Source of the DNA: Flavobacterium enshiense
GTDB taxonomy: Bacteria > Bacteroidota > Bacteroidia > Flavobacteriales > Flavobacteriaceae
Assembly (NCBI RefSeq): GCF_022836875.1
Contig: NZ_CP090376.1
Coordinates: 992,001 to 1,056,000 of the forward strand
DNA length: 64,000 bases
Direction: 5' to 3'
The notes beneath the pieces are model-generated. The model saw only the letters and a list, made by a program, of their open reading frames with translations. It made no database searches and was not told the origin of the DNA. Each line of letters begins with the position of its first letter. Positions within the stretch are counted from its first letter, which is position 1. The position numbers and the translations under genes are program-made. Shown piece after piece: positions 1-9,181 of the stretch.

Positions 1-430
1 CCTGATCCAATTGTTGCTTGGTAACCCCGCCTGTTTTATAAGCGTTTTCATAACGGTCGTAGTCAGCTTTAGCATTTTGATATACTGCATTTGCAGTATT
101 AGCATTTACGTTGATAACATCGGCTCTCATAGTTAAAAGCGTTTGTCCTACGGTTACGTAATCTCCTTCGTCTACGAAAACTTTGATTACTTTTCCTGAT
201 TTTTCGGCAGAGAAAGTAAGTTCCTGAATTGGTGAAAAAATACCGTTAGCGCTGAAATCTAAGGATACATTTTCGGTCTTTACTGTTGCTACTTTTACGG
301 CGACTGCTGCATTTTTTTCGGCAACAATATCTGTTTTGGCTTTGTTCTCGGCTTTATTTTTATTCAGGATATAGCCTATTAGACCTAATGAGGTAATAAT
401 TATAGTTATGGTAATAATAGTCTTTTTCAT
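1..430 (-). CDS. RND efflux periplasmic adaptor subunit (partial)
   Basis: Only the N-terminal ~143 residues are present; the gene runs off the left edge. The ATG at 430 opens with MKKTIITITIIITSLGLIGY, a membrane or lipid-targeting segment. A lipoyl/hairpin region follows, with FSAEKSGKVIKVFVDEGDYV then VGQTLL, the pattern of HlyD/AcrA-type membrane fusion proteins that bridge an inner-membrane RND pump to a TolC channel. It starts 9 bp after the tolC-like stop, so it is co-transcribed with that gene and with the tetR-type regulator. The pump subunit is expected just outside the window. Family assignment is firm; substrate is unknown. Confidence 0.9.
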   Translation of the reverse strand, partial: MKKTIITITIIITSLGLIGYILNKNKAENKAKTDIVAEKNAAVAVKVATVKTENVSLDFSANGIFSPIQELTFSAEKSGKVIKVFVDEGDYVTVGQTLLTMRADVINVNANTANAVYQNAKADYDRYENAYKTGGVTKQQLDQ

Positions 431-439
431 TTTGGTTGG

Positions 440-1777
440 TTATTTTATAAGTGATTTTAGTTCTGCTCTTGATTTGATTAATGCTACCTCGGCTATTTTA
501 TAGTTCAAAACCGCTCTGGTATAATTGTTTTGGGCTTCAAGTGATTCATTTTGAGCGTCCAATAAGTCTGTCAATGATGCTAATCCCTGGAGATAATTGT
601 TTTTTGTGTTTTTCGTAATCTCCATAGCCAATTGCATATTTTCTTTCTGGTTTGAAATGATTACCAAGTTGTTTTCAATTTGAGCTCTTGCGTTTCTGTA
701 ATCTAAATCAAGGGAAAGTTCGGTGTCTTTAATGTCTTCCTGAAGTAATTTAATATCAGCCTCGGCTTGCTTTATTTTAGAACGAGTTCCAAAACCCGTA
801 AAAATCGGCACTCTCATGGTTAATCCGACAGACGAATAATCAGACCAATACACGCCATTGGCAGGTTTTGCAAACCATGGCATTTCGGGACCTTGTCCTA
901 AAAAGTTGTAGCCTGCAAATAAAGACAGCGTTGGGTACAGTTGGGCTTTGATTGCTGTTTTTTGATATTCTAATAATTCTTCTTGTTTTTTCAAAAGCAA
1001 ATATTCCGATCTGTTCTGTGTATTTGGGGCATCAGATAGGATTTCAAGGTTTATTTCATACTCCGACTTTGGTATGATGAATTGAGTTTCTATTGGCATT
1101 CCCATATAGAATTTCAATGCGTTTTCTTGTAATTGTATTTGATTGCTAACTTGTTGACGATCTGCATTAATGTTAGATAACTGCACTACAATTCGGTCTA
1201 AGTCTATTTTTTTTGCTATTCCGTTGTTGTATTGTCCCTGAACAATATCTCTCACTTTAGCGGTGTTTGCATATGTGCTGTCCAATAAAGCTAATCTCTC
1301 GCGTTGCACATACACAGAGTAATAACTCGTAGCAACTCTCTCAATTACCAGTTCTTCAGTCAATTCATTGTTGATTTGATAAAATTCACGAGTAGATTTT
1401 GCTGCTCTTAGTCCAGTGAAAACGCTTAAATCGAAGAGGGTCTGGTCTAATCCAATCCCTGCAGTTGAAACCCATTTTTGACCAAAAGTTGCCTGAATAG
1501 CAGTTCCCGGAGCGCCAAAAGCAGATCCGTCAATAACGCTGGTTTGTAAAACAGGATTGTATGTTAATCCTCCATTTGCTGTGATCTGAGGTAGTGCCAG
1601 CGAGCGAACTTCTTGGATTTTATATTCGCTCTTTTCCATTTCTAACTTTGCTTTCTTGGCTTCAGCCTTATTTTCCAATGCGTAACGCAGAGCGTCTCTC
1701 AGGGTCAGCTCTTTTACGTCCTGTGCTTTTGCTGACAAAGCAAGGGTCAAAAGTGAAATTATAAATAAGTTTCTCAT
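440..1777 (-). CDS. TolC family outer membrane efflux channel
   Basis: This 445-residue protein has a signal peptide (cleavage near SAKAQ, residue 19) and the two repeated coiled-coil OEP domains of TolC/OprM channels, including a long helix with NNYLQGLASLTDLLDAQNE close to the C terminus. It forms the outer-membrane exit duct of a tripartite efflux pump. It lies between a TetR regulator (stop and start overlap as TAATG) and the adaptor gene, so the three form one minus-strand operon. Length is normal for the family. The exported compound cannot be told from sequence. Confidence 0.93.
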   Translation of the reverse strand: MRNLFIISLLTLALSAKAQDVKELTLRDALRYALENKAEAKKAKLEMEKSEYKIQEVRSLALPQITANGGLTYNPVLQTSVIDGSAFGAPGTAIQATFGQKWVSTAGIGLDQTLFDLSVFTGLRAAKSTREFYQINNELTEELVIERVATSYYSVYVQRERLALLDSTYANTAKVRDIVQGQYNNGIAKKIDLDRIVVQLSNINADRQQVSNQIQLQENALKFYMGMPIETQFIIPKSEYEINLEILSDAPNTQNRSEYLLLKKQEELLEYQKTAIKAQLYPTLSLFAGYNFLGQGPEMPWFAKPANGVYWSDYSSVGLTMRVPIFTGFGTRSKIKQAEADIKLLQEDIKDTELSLDLDYRNARAQIENNLVIISNQKENMQLAMEITKNTKNNYLQGLASLTDLLDAQNESLEAQNNYTRAVLNYKIAEVALIKSRAELKSLIK

Positions 1778-2373
1778 TATAGATTAGGGTTTTGTAAGTG
1801 TTTTTCAAGTTCTGTAATCCCTTTCGGGGTGGCGATTGCCCTAGTGTGATATTCCAGGGCTTTTATTTCCATCTCGTGTACATCTTTTTCATAAATTGTG
1901 TTTTCATTAATGTTGAATATCAATGTGTAATAAAATTCAACAGCTGTTTTGATGTCTAAATCTGTCCGGTATAGACCTTCGCTGATTCCTTTCTCAATAT
2001 TCTTTCTGAAACTTCCGTTGCAGAATTCAATGCTTTTCTGTTGAATTTTTACATAAATCATCGGATAATGTTTTTTCAGCTGGTATACCGGGGAGGTGTC
2101 GTAAGATTTGAACATCTCTTTAAACATTTTCTGGATCTCAAAGTTTTCTTCGATAGCGTTGAAGTTCTCCAGTGTTAAAGCTTCAATTTTATTATTGACA
2201 TCGTTATGGATTCTGGCTGTAGTCTCTTCAACTAAAATTTCTTTGTTGCAGAAATATTTGTAGATAGTCTTTTTGGAAATACACATTTCACTTGCAATGT
2301 CGTCCATCGTCACGCTCTTAAAACCTAGTTTTAAAAACATTTCTTTGGCTTTGGACATGATTTTGTTTTTCAT
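1777..2373 (-). CDS. TetR/AcrR family transcriptional regulator
   Basis: About 198 residues. The N-terminal helix-turn-helix (FKSVTMDDIASEMCISKKTI, then YKYFCNKEIL) is typical of TetR repressors; the C-terminal ligand domain is not specific. I chose the ATG at 2373: the longer frame starts with TTG at 2397, inside a likely -7 promoter box. The gene heads the efflux operon and overlaps tolC by 1 bp. A 9-bp inverted repeat sits just upstream at 2406-2433, suggesting that it represses its own operon until an inducer binds; that is inference. Confidence 0.92.
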   Translation of the reverse strand: MKNKIMSKAKEMFLKLGFKSVTMDDIASEMCISKKTIYKYFCNKEILVEETTARIHNDVNNKIEALTLENFNAIEENFEIQKMFKEMFKSYDTSPVYQLKKHYPMIYVKIQQKSIEFCNGSFRKNIEKGISEGLYRTDLDIKTAVEFYYTLIFNINENTIYEKDVHEMEIKALEYHTRAIATPKGITELEKHLQNPNL

Positions 2374-2394
2374 AATCTTAAAAAAAATTCCATG

Positions 2395-2433
2395 CAAATG
2401 TAATCGGAAACTTTAAACACTAAAAAAGTTTCC
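2395..2433 (-). promoter_or_regulatory. Efflux operon promoter with TetR operator-like palindrome
   Basis: On the minus strand TACATTTG (2402-2395) matches the Bacteroidota -7 consensus TAnnTTTG, 22 bp ahead of the tetR ATG. Immediately upstream GGAAACTTT (2406-2414) and AAAGTTTCC (2425-2433) form a perfect 9-bp inverted repeat with a 10-bp spacer. This is the size and place expected for a TetR dimer site between the -7 and -33 boxes. Regulation by the adjacent repressor is inferred. Confidence 0.55.
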
Positions 2434-2514
2434 TAGTTTTTAAATAAAAATTAACATTTGCTTAATATTTGATAAACTCCCGCTTTTGAAGTATTTTAGC
2501 CGAAAATTAATTTC

Positions 2515-3489
2515 ATGCATTCCATTTCAGATTATCAGGATATAATTTCCGACCATTTTTCAGCGATTTCAATCGATAGAGAACCTGAAAATTTATATGA
2601 GCCTATTCGCTATATTTTGGGTCTGGGCGGGAAACGCATGAGGCCGGTTTTAACATTGATGGCTGCTGAGATATTTAATGCTGATTGTAAACAAGCATTG
2701 GCGGCTGCAACAGCTGTGGAAGTTTTTCATAATTTCTCATTAATCCACGATGATATTATGGATGATGCGCCTTTGCGTCGCGGCCATGAAACAGTTCATG
2801 AAAAATGGGATATCAATACCGGAATTTTGTCGGGAGATGCCATGCTGATTTTGGCATACCAATATTTCGAACAATACGAGCCAAAAATATTCCGTTCGTT
2901 GGCTAAACTATTCAGTAAAACAGCTTTGGAAGTGTGTGAAGGGCAACAATTGGATGTGGATTTTGAAAGCAGGGAAGATGTTACGATTCCGGAATACCTT
3001 AAAATGATTGAGTATAAAACTGCTGTTTTGGTAGGTGCTGCCATGAAAATGGGGGCAATTGTAGCTGAAACATCTGAAGAGAATGCGGATTTGATTTACG
3101 AATTCGGTTTAAACCTCGGAATTGCTTTCCAATTGCAGGATGATTACCTGGATGCGTTCGGCGATCCGATGACTTTCGGAAAACAAGTAGGAGGGGATAT
3201 CATTGAGAATAAAAAAACGTACCTTTATCTGAAAGCTATGGAATTTGCCAAAGCATCGGAAAAAGAAGAGTTGTTGCATTTGTTTTCGATTCAGCCAAAT
3301 GACAATACTGATAAAATTGCATCCGTAAAGGAAATTTTCAACACAACTGGAGCGAGTGAAGTTACGCAGGATGCTATTAAGGAATATACATTCAAGGCAT
3401 TTGATACGCTGGAAAAAATGCAGATTGACACCGATAAAAAAGAACTTTTAAAAACGTTTGGCGAGAATTTGATGAGCCGAAACGTTTAA
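2515..3489 (+). CDS. Polyprenyl diphosphate synthase
   Basis: This 324-residue trans-isoprenyl diphosphate synthase carries the first Asp-rich motif DDIMD in HDDIMDDAPLRRG (about residues 80-92), the GKRMRP substrate-binding motif near residue 38 and the second Asp-rich motif DDYLD (about residue 209). It condenses isopentenyl diphosphate onto an allylic diphosphate, probably making the long chain used for menaquinone or other quinones. Product chain length cannot be fixed by eye. It starts a plus-strand pair with the small gene at 3535. Length is normal. Confidence 0.92.
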   Translation: MHSISDYQDIISDHFSAISIDREPENLYEPIRYILGLGGKRMRPVLTLMAAEIFNADCKQALAAATAVEVFHNFSLIHDDIMDDAPLRRGHETVHEKWDINTGILSGDAMLILAYQYFEQYEPKIFRSLAKLFSKTALEVCEGQQLDVDFESREDVTIPEYLKMIEYKTAVLVGAAMKMGAIVAETSEENADLIYEFGLNLGIAFQLQDDYLDAFGDPMTFGKQVGGDIIENKKTYLYLKAMEFAKASEKEELLHLFSIQPNDNTDKIASVKEIFNTTGASEVTQDAIKEYTFKAFDTLEKMQIDTDKKELLKTFGENLMSRNV

Positions 3490-3534
3490 GAAATATTAAT
3501 GACAAACATATAAATTCTAACTTTTATTTATAAA

Positions 3535-3885
3535 ATGTACATAGCACCTCAAAATACCGATTTGTTGCTTTCTGAGGCGCAGAAAGAAGCTTTATATGTG
3601 AAATTGGTCGAACAAATCAATAAAGATTTTACGTTTGCCAATGAAACTGTCGATTTCCCTGTTGCCATTGCTCCGATTGATCTGAAAGTGCAATTGCATG
3701 AAAAAATCTATCGACTGATTCAGCATAAGTTTGCCGAATATCTCAATTTATTATACATTATCGATGTTCCCGAAGATCAGGTTAAAAAGCTGGACGGTTC
3801 CGATTTGGTGGATTTGTCCGAACAGGTTGTCTTCTTGATTTTGAAACGGGAATGGCAGAAAGTCTGGTTTAGAAATAAGCTCTGA
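3535..3885 (+). CDS. Conserved hypothetical protein
   Basis: This 116-residue acidic, mostly helical protein has no signal peptide or membrane segment. I recognise no domain. It follows the polyprenyl synthase by 45 bp on the same strand, so co-transcription is likely. Its 3' end overlaps the convergent gene at 3869 by 17 bp. The frame is open from an ATG and has normal codon use for the neighbourhood, so I take it as real. Function unknown. Confidence 0.75.
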   Translation: MYIAPQNTDLLLSEAQKEALYVKLVEQINKDFTFANETVDFPVAIAPIDLKVQLHEKIYRLIQHKFAEYLNLLYIIDVPEDQVKKLDGSDLVDLSEQVVFLILKREWQKVWFRNKL

Positions 3886-4429
3886 CAAAAGGCATCCAGG
3901 CCTGGCCATAAACGTCATGATCTTCCCGGTACAAAATGTTGTAACGAAAACCAAAGGTTACATTCTGGGATTGATAGCCCAAGCCTAAAAACAAACCGGT
4001 ATTCCAAAAATTATCTTTAAATTCAGGAGCATAGGGTGTGGCCTTGTAAGTGTTGTTGGCACGTAACTGTTCCACTTCCACAGAAAATTGCGCCTGGGGA
4101 ATCGGGTTGATAAGTGTAACGAAATTTACGCCGTAAAGATGTGAATCGTAAATATCTGCTTCTTGTACATAGCTGTACTGAAGTCCCATTCCTGCTGCAA
4201 AAAACTGATTAATAGGGTAGATTGCTCCTGGTGCAATATAGATATTAGTATATTGGTTGCTGATGCTTAAACCGACTCCGCCGCCAAATTGCAGTCTTTT
4301 CCAAAAATCACTTTTTTGTTTGGGTATGGTGTCATTCTGTGCCTTAATGGAATGAGGAAGTGTTAAAAAAAGAAAACAAGTCAGAGCTATTGTTAAAAAG
4401 TGCGATAATTTTGTTTTCAACTTCATCAT
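3869..4429 (-). CDS. Outer membrane beta-barrel protein
   Basis: About 186 residues from MMKLKTKLSHFL, which starts a clear signal peptide (hydrophobic LTIALTCFLFLTL, cleavage after SIKAQ). The mature part alternates aromatic and polar residues (FGGGVGLSISNQYTNIYIAP; GLFLGLGYQSQNVTFGFRYN) and ends in an aromatic residue (VRAYF), as small barrels do. Flavobacterial homologues beside sucA are often labelled alpha-ketoglutarate decarboxylase; nothing in this sequence supports an enzyme, and the label probably comes from the neighbour. The frame extends upstream to 4465, but that N terminus would spoil the signal peptide. Confidence 0.8.
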   Translation of the reverse strand: MMKLKTKLSHFLTIALTCFLFLTLPHSIKAQNDTIPKQKSDFWKRLQFGGGVGLSISNQYTNIYIAPGAIYPINQFFAAGMGLQYSYVQEADIYDSHLYGVNFVTLINPIPQAQFSVEVEQLRANNTYKATPYAPEFKDNFWNTGLFLGLGYQSQNVTFGFRYNILYREDHDVYGQAWMPFVRAYF

Positions 4430-4488
4430 TAGGAATATTTTATGATATAAAAGTATGAAAAACATTAGAAGATTATTCTAAAGAGTTG

Positions 4489-4496
4489 TACTTTTG
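4489..4496 (+). promoter_or_regulatory. sucA -7 promoter box
   Basis: TACTTTTG matches the Bacteroidota -7 consensus TAnnTTTG and lies 41 bp before the sucA ATG. No convincing TTTG -33 box is visible at the usual distance, so confidence is modest. Confidence 0.4.
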
Positions 4497-4537
4497 CGTA
4501 AAATTTTTTTAACCCAAAATCGTCATTCGACAGAGTT

Positions 4538-7306
4538 ATGGATAGGTTTTCTTTTTTAAACGCAGCACATACGGCTTTTTTTGCCGATTTATACGATCAA
4601 TATTTACAGAACCCAGACAGTGTAGAACCAAGTTGGAGAAGTTTCTTCCAAGGGTTTGACTTCGCCAATGAATTTAATGGCAGCCCAGTGGATGGACTGA
4701 TGAATATGGCTGATGGGGCTGATTGCTCTGTAGTTTCTGATAAACTGCAAAAAGAATTTAACGTTTTAAAACTGATTGACGCTTACAGAACGCGAGGACA
4801 TTTATTTACTAAAACTAATCCGGTTCGCGAAAGAAGAACATATTCTCCGGACTTGGCAATTGAGAACTTCGGATTGTCTTCTGCCGATCTGAATATGGTT
4901 TTTGATGCGGCACGAATAGTAAACTTAAACCCGTGTTCGCTTCAGGAAATTTTAAACCACCTGAATAAGGTATATTGCGAATCCATCGGAATCGAGTATA
5001 TGTACATTCCGGACCCTAAAGTGGTGGAATGGATTCAAAAGCGTTTGGATATCAATGATAATCAGCCAAGCTTCAATACCGATGATAAAAAACGCATTCT
5101 TAAAAAATTAAACGAAGCGGTTTCTTTTGAGAATTTCCTTCATACTAAATATGTAGGTCAGAAACGTTTCTCGTTAGAAGGAATCGAATCGGCTATCCCG
5201 GCATTGGACTTCTTAATTGAAGCTGCTGCCGATAAAGGTGTGGAGCAATTCGTAATGGGAATGGCACATCGTGGTCGTCTGAATGTATTGGCGAATGTTT
5301 TCGGAAAATCAACTCAGGATATTTTCTCTGAATTTGACGGGAAAGATTATGACGATGACGCTTTGTTTGATGGTGATGTAAAATATCACTTAGGTTTAAC
5401 AGCCGATCGTCAGACCCAAAGTGGAAAAAAAATCAATGTAAACTTAGCGCCAAATCCTTCGCACCTTGAAACAGTAGGAGCGGTTATCGAAGGGATTACC
5501 AGAGCGAAACAAGATAAATATTACCCGCAAGATTTTTCAAAAGTATTGCCTATTGCAGTACATGGAGATGCAGCGGTTGCCGGCCAGGGTATCGTGTATG
5601 AAATCATACAGATGGCTAAATTGGACGGATACAAAACCAATGGTACCATTCATGTGGTATTGAACAATCAGGTTGGATTTACAACAAACTATCTTGATGC
5701 ACGTTCATCTACCTATTGTACAGATATTGCAAAAGTAACGTTATCTCCTGTGTTACACGTAAATGCAGAGGATGCAGAGGCGGTAGTACACGCTATGTTA
5801 TTTGCTTTGGAATACAGAATGGAGTTTGGAACTGACGTGTTCATCGACTTATTAGGATATAGAAAATACGGGCACAATGAAGGTGATGAGCCTCGTTTCA
5901 CCCAACCAAAATTATACAAATCCATTTCGAGACAGAAAAACCCAAGAGATATCTACGCTGAGAAATTAAAAGCAGAAGGTTCTATCGACGGAAACTACGT
6001 TTCGCAATTGGAAGCTGAGTACAAATCGAACCTGGAGCAGAGTCTGGAAGAATCCCGTAAAAGAGATTTGACGGTGATTAAACCATTCATGCAGGACGAG
6101 TGGAAAGGTTTCGAACAGGCAGAAGCCGATGTAATGCTTCAGAAGTTTGATACGAAAGTTGATAAAGCAATCTTAACGGATATCGCGAAAACGGTAACTG
6201 AATTACCTTCAGATAAAAAATTCATAAGCAAAATCACAAAACTTATCGGTGACAGAAAAACCATGTTCTTCGAAAACGATAAATTGGATTGGGCGATGGG
6301 AGAGATGTTGGCTTACGGTTCGTTGTTAACGGAAGGATATGATGTTCGTATCTCCGGTCAGGACGTAGAGCGCGGAACGTTCTCTCACCGTCATGCGGTT
6401 GTAAAAGTTGAAGATTCAGAAGAAGAAGTGATCTTGTTGGATCACATTCCAAACAAAAAAGGAAACTTCTTTGTATATAACTCACACCTTTCAGAATACG
6501 GTGTTTTAGGATTTGAGTATGGTTATGCCCTTGCAAATCCAAACGCGCTGACTATCTGGGAGGCTCAGTTTGGTGATTTCGGAAACGGAGCCCAAATCAT
6601 GATTGACCAGTATATTTCGGCAGCGGAAGACAAATGGAACAATCAAAACGGAATCGTAATGTTGTTACCTCACGGTTACGAAAACCAAGGTGCTGAACAC
6701 TCTTCTGCACGTATGGAGCGTTTCCTACAGTTGTGTGCACACCACAATATGTATGTAGCGGATTGTACCACACCTGCTAACTTCTTCCACTTGTTGAGAA
6801 GACAGTTGGTAACGAAATTCCGTAAACCGTTGGTAGTGTTTACACCGAAGAGTTTATTGCGTCACCCGGAAGCGGTTTCTTCTGTTGCAGAATTTGCAAA
6901 CGGACAATTCCAGGAGGTAATCGACGATGTGAACGTGAATCCTGCAGATGTTAAATCGTTAGTATTCTGTACAGGTAAGTTCTACTATGACCTGAAAGCA
7001 GAAAGAGAAGCGAACGGAAGAACGGATGTTGCTTTGGTACGTGTTGAGCAATTGTTCCCGTTACCAGTCGAGCAAATGAAAGCTATAATTGCTAAATACC
7101 CGAATGCGGATGATTTCGTTTGGGCACAGGAAGAGCCAAGAAACATGGGTGCTTATGGCTATATGTTGATGCATTTCCATGAAGTGAAGTTCAGAGTGGC
7201 ATCGCCAAAAGCATACAGTGCGCCGGCAGCAGGAAGTTATGTACGTTCTAAAAAGCGTCATGCAGCGGCTATCGCTATGGTTTTTGACAAGAATTTATTC
7301 CAATAA
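4538..7306 (+). CDS. sucA: 2-oxoglutarate dehydrogenase E1 component
   Basis: This 922-residue thiamine-diphosphate enzyme decarboxylates 2-oxoglutarate and passes the succinyl group to the lipoyl arm of SucB in the TCA cycle. Visible marks are the N-terminal LNAAHTAFFADLYDQYLQNP stretch that binds the complex core, MAHRGRLNVLANVFGK near residue 243, the thiamine/Mg site HGDAAVAGQG near residue 343, and the C-terminal transketolase-like half (GHNEGDEPRFTQP; EHSSARMERFLQL). Full length. sucB follows 54 bp downstream, so they form an operon. No E3 gene is nearby. Confidence 0.98.
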   Translation: MDRFSFLNAAHTAFFADLYDQYLQNPDSVEPSWRSFFQGFDFANEFNGSPVDGLMNMADGADCSVVSDKLQKEFNVLKLIDAYRTRGHLFTKTNPVRERRTYSPDLAIENFGLSSADLNMVFDAARIVNLNPCSLQEILNHLNKVYCESIGIEYMYIPDPKVVEWIQKRLDINDNQPSFNTDDKKRILKKLNEAVSFENFLHTKYVGQKRFSLEGIESAIPALDFLIEAAADKGVEQFVMGMAHRGRLNVLANVFGKSTQDIFSEFDGKDYDDDALFDGDVKYHLGLTADRQTQSGKKINVNLAPNPSHLETVGAVIEGITRAKQDKYYPQDFSKVLPIAVHGDAAVAGQGIVYEIIQMAKLDGYKTNGTIHVVLNNQVGFTTNYLDARSSTYCTDIAKVTLSPVLHVNAEDAEAVVHAMLFALEYRMEFGTDVFIDLLGYRKYGHNEGDEPRFTQPKLYKSISRQKNPRDIYAEKLKAEGSIDGNYVSQLEAEYKSNLEQSLEESRKRDLTVIKPFMQDEWKGFEQAEADVMLQKFDTKVDKAILTDIAKTVTELPSDKKFISKITKLIGDRKTMFFENDKLDWAMGEMLAYGSLLTEGYDVRISGQDVERGTFSHRHAVVKVEDSEEEVILLDHIPNKKGNFFVYNSHLSEYGVLGFEYGYALANPNALTIWEAQFGDFGNGAQIMIDQYISAAEDKWNNQNGIVMLLPHGYENQGAEHSSARMERFLQLCAHHNMYVADCTTPANFFHLLRRQLVTKFRKPLVVFTPKSLLRHPEAVSSVAEFANGQFQEVIDDVNVNPADVKSLVFCTGKFYYDLKAEREANGRTDVALVRVEQLFPLPVEQMKAIIAKYPNADDFVWAQEEPRNMGAYGYMLMHFHEVKFRVASPKAYSAPAAGSYVRSKKRHAAAIAMVFDKNLFQ

Positions 7307-7360
7307 AATTGTATTTTTGAGAAAGTAAGATAATAACAACACCTATAAAATTATATACTG

Positions 7361-8578
7361 ATGATTTTAGAAATGAAAGTCCCTTCACCGGGAGAATCAA
7401 TCAAAGAAGTAGAAATCGCTACTTGGTTAGTTAAAGATGGAGATTATGTAGAAAAAGACCAGGCAATTGCTGAGGTTGACTCTGATAAAGCTACCTTAGA
7501 ATTACCAGCAGAAGCAAGCGGAATCATTACGCTTAAAGCAGAAGAAGGTGATGCAGTGGCAGTAGGTCAGGTGGTGTGTTTAATTGATACAGCGGCAGCA
7601 AAACCAGAAGCAAATGGTGCTCCTGCAGTTGCGGAAAAAGCGGCTGAAGCTCCAAAGGCTGAGACTCCGAAAGCGGCTCCGGCTCCTGTAGCAACAACGT
7701 ATGCTACAAGTGCTCCTTCACCGGCAGCAAGAAAAATATTAGAAGAGAAAAGTATTCAGCCTTCAGAGATCACTGGAACTGGAAAAGGTGGAAGAATTAC
7801 CAAAGAAGATGCAGTAAACGCTGTTCCTTCAATGGGTACGCCAACAGGAGGTTCTCGTGGTGCTGAAAGAACAAAATTATCAATGTTGCGTCGTAAAGTT
7901 GCTGAGCGTTTGGTATCGGCTAAAAACGAAACAGCAATGTTGACTACTTTCAACGAGGTAGACATGAGCGCGATCTATGCAATCCGCGATCAGTATAAAG
8001 AAGAATTCAAAGCGAAACACGGTTTAGGTTTAGGTTTCATGTCATTCTTCACTAAAGCAGTTACACGTGCATTACAATTGTACCCGGATGTAAATTCGAT
8101 GATAGACGGTCAGGAGAAAATCTCTTATGATTTCTGTGATATCTCGGTAGCGGTTTCTGGTCCGAAAGGATTAATGGTGCCGGTAGTTCGTAGTGCAGAG
8201 TTATTAACTTTCAGAGGTGTTGAAGCTGAAATCAAACGTTTGGCTTTACGTGCTCGTGACGGACAAATTACAGTTGATGAAATGACAGGAGGAACATTCA
8301 CTATTTCAAATGGTGGTGTTTTCGGAAGTATGTTGTCAACTCCAATCATCAACCCTCCGCAATCAGGTATCCTAGGAATGCACAATGTGGTGGACAGAGC
8401 TATCGTTAAAAACGGTCAGATCGTTATCGCTCCGGTAATGTTCGTGGCGTTATCATACGATCACAGAATCATCGACGGACGTGAGTCTGTAGGTTTCTTG
8501 GTAGCTGTTAAAGAAGCATTGGAAAATCCGATGGAAATCCTAATGGACAACAATCCTAAAAAAGCTTTAGAACTATAG
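7361..8578 (+). CDS. sucB: Dihydrolipoyllysine succinyltransferase (2-oxoglutarate dehydrogenase E2)
   Basis: 405 residues: one lipoyl domain (lipoyl lysine in EVDSDKATLEL near residue 43), an Ala/Pro-rich linker, a peripheral subunit-binding domain (SPAARKILEEKSI, about residues 119-150) and a catalytic acyltransferase domain ending in DHRIIDGRESVGF (catalytic His near residue 367). It accepts succinyl from SucA and makes succinyl-CoA. The last 75 bp (8504-8578) recur almost identically at 9352-9426, together with a copy of the terminator, which suggests that an element integrated at this 3' end. Confidence 0.98.
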   Translation: MILEMKVPSPGESIKEVEIATWLVKDGDYVEKDQAIAEVDSDKATLELPAEASGIITLKAEEGDAVAVGQVVCLIDTAAAKPEANGAPAVAEKAAEAPKAETPKAAPAPVATTYATSAPSPAARKILEEKSIQPSEITGTGKGGRITKEDAVNAVPSMGTPTGGSRGAERTKLSMLRRKVAERLVSAKNETAMLTTFNEVDMSAIYAIRDQYKEEFKAKHGLGLGFMSFFTKAVTRALQLYPDVNSMIDGQEKISYDFCDISVAVSGPKGLMVPVVRSAELLTFRGVEAEIKRLALRARDGQITVDEMTGGTFTISNGGVFGSMLSTPIINPPQSGILGMHNVVDRAIVKNGQIVIAPVMFVALSYDHRIIDGRESVGFLVAVKEALENPMEILMDNNPKKALEL

Positions 8579-8603
8579 TCATTGCGAGGCAACGAAGCAA
8601 TCT
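8579..8603 (+). repeat. Short dispersed repeat (CATTGCGAGG...GAAGCAATCT type)
   Basis: tCATTGCGAGGcAACGAAGCAATCT follows the sucB stop directly. Nearly the same sequence, without the extra c, occurs at 54067-54091. From memory this is a frequent intergenic repeat of many bacterial genomes. The ends ATTGC and GCAAT can pair, so it may form a small hairpin in the sucB 3' UTR. Confidence 0.6.
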
Positions 8604-8614
8604 CTTGATATATA

Positions 8615-8648
8615 AAAAATCCCGCTTAGTAATGAGCGGGATTTTTTT
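8615..8648 (+). terminator. sucB rho-independent terminator
   Basis: A hairpin with AATCCCGC and GCGGGATT arms around TTAGTAAT, followed by a T run. It closes the sucAB operon. A degenerate second copy stands at 9449-9479. Confidence 0.88.
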
Positions 8649-8650
8649 AT

Positions 8651-8669
8651 GAATTTGATTGTGGGCACG
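8651..8669 (+). repeat. 19-bp direct repeat, copy 1
   Basis: GAATTTGATTGTGGGCACG occurs here, right after the sucB terminator, and again without mismatch at 9309-9327, just before the orphan sucB tail. The pair brackets the hypothetical gene at 8678-9076. Confidence 0.8.
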
Positions 8670-8677
8670 ACTTGCTG

Positions 8678-9076
8678 TTAGGAGCCGGTTTGGTTTTTCA
8701 GTTTTTTATATTCTCGGATTAACTCTTTGAGTTGTCGGTTTGATGTAACGTCGATCTGTTTATCCGATAGAAAATGTTTGAATCTGAATTGGCTTTTATA
8801 ATTTTTTGAGATTATTACCTGATCAACAATAAAGAGCTGATTCCTTAAATGTTGTTTTTCATTTTCGAGACTTTCCAAGCTTTCAAATTTATCTTTTAAG
8901 TCTCTACGAAAAGTAGTTGTGTTGAATGGTATGGAATTTAAAAGTTGCATTTGTTTTTTAGACTTGAAATCTAAACTTGCAATAATTTTAATGGCAATTT
9001 CTTCAATATCTTTCTTTGATAAGGTGTCCATTTTTGCAGGCAGAAAGGATTCTGGTTTGTATTTTTTCTTTGTCAT
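8678..9076 (-). CDS. Hypothetical protein between sucB-tail copies
   Basis: This 132-residue basic, Lys-rich protein has a helical C-terminal part and no signal peptide or membrane segment. I recognise no family. It runs opposite to sucB and sits entirely between the real sucB 3' end and its orphan copy, so it is probably cargo of the inserted segment. The ATG at 9076 gives MTKKKYKPESFLPAK. Codon use is AT-rich. It could be a small DNA- or RNA-associated protein from its charge, but that is a guess. Confidence 0.6.
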   Translation of the reverse strand: MTKKKYKPESFLPAKMDTLSKKDIEEIAIKIIASLDFKSKKQMQLLNSIPFNTTTFRRDLKDKFESLESLENEKQHLRNQLFIVDQVIISKNYKSQFRFKHFLSDKQIDVTSNRQLKELIREYKKLKNQTGS

Positions 9077-9181
9077 ATTTCAGATTAGGTTTTTTTAAGC
9101 TGGCGCATATGGTTTTGGGGTTTGGCCGCCGTTGCGGTAAATTTAAGAAAAATATGTTATGAAATGCGTTGCTCGAAAACT

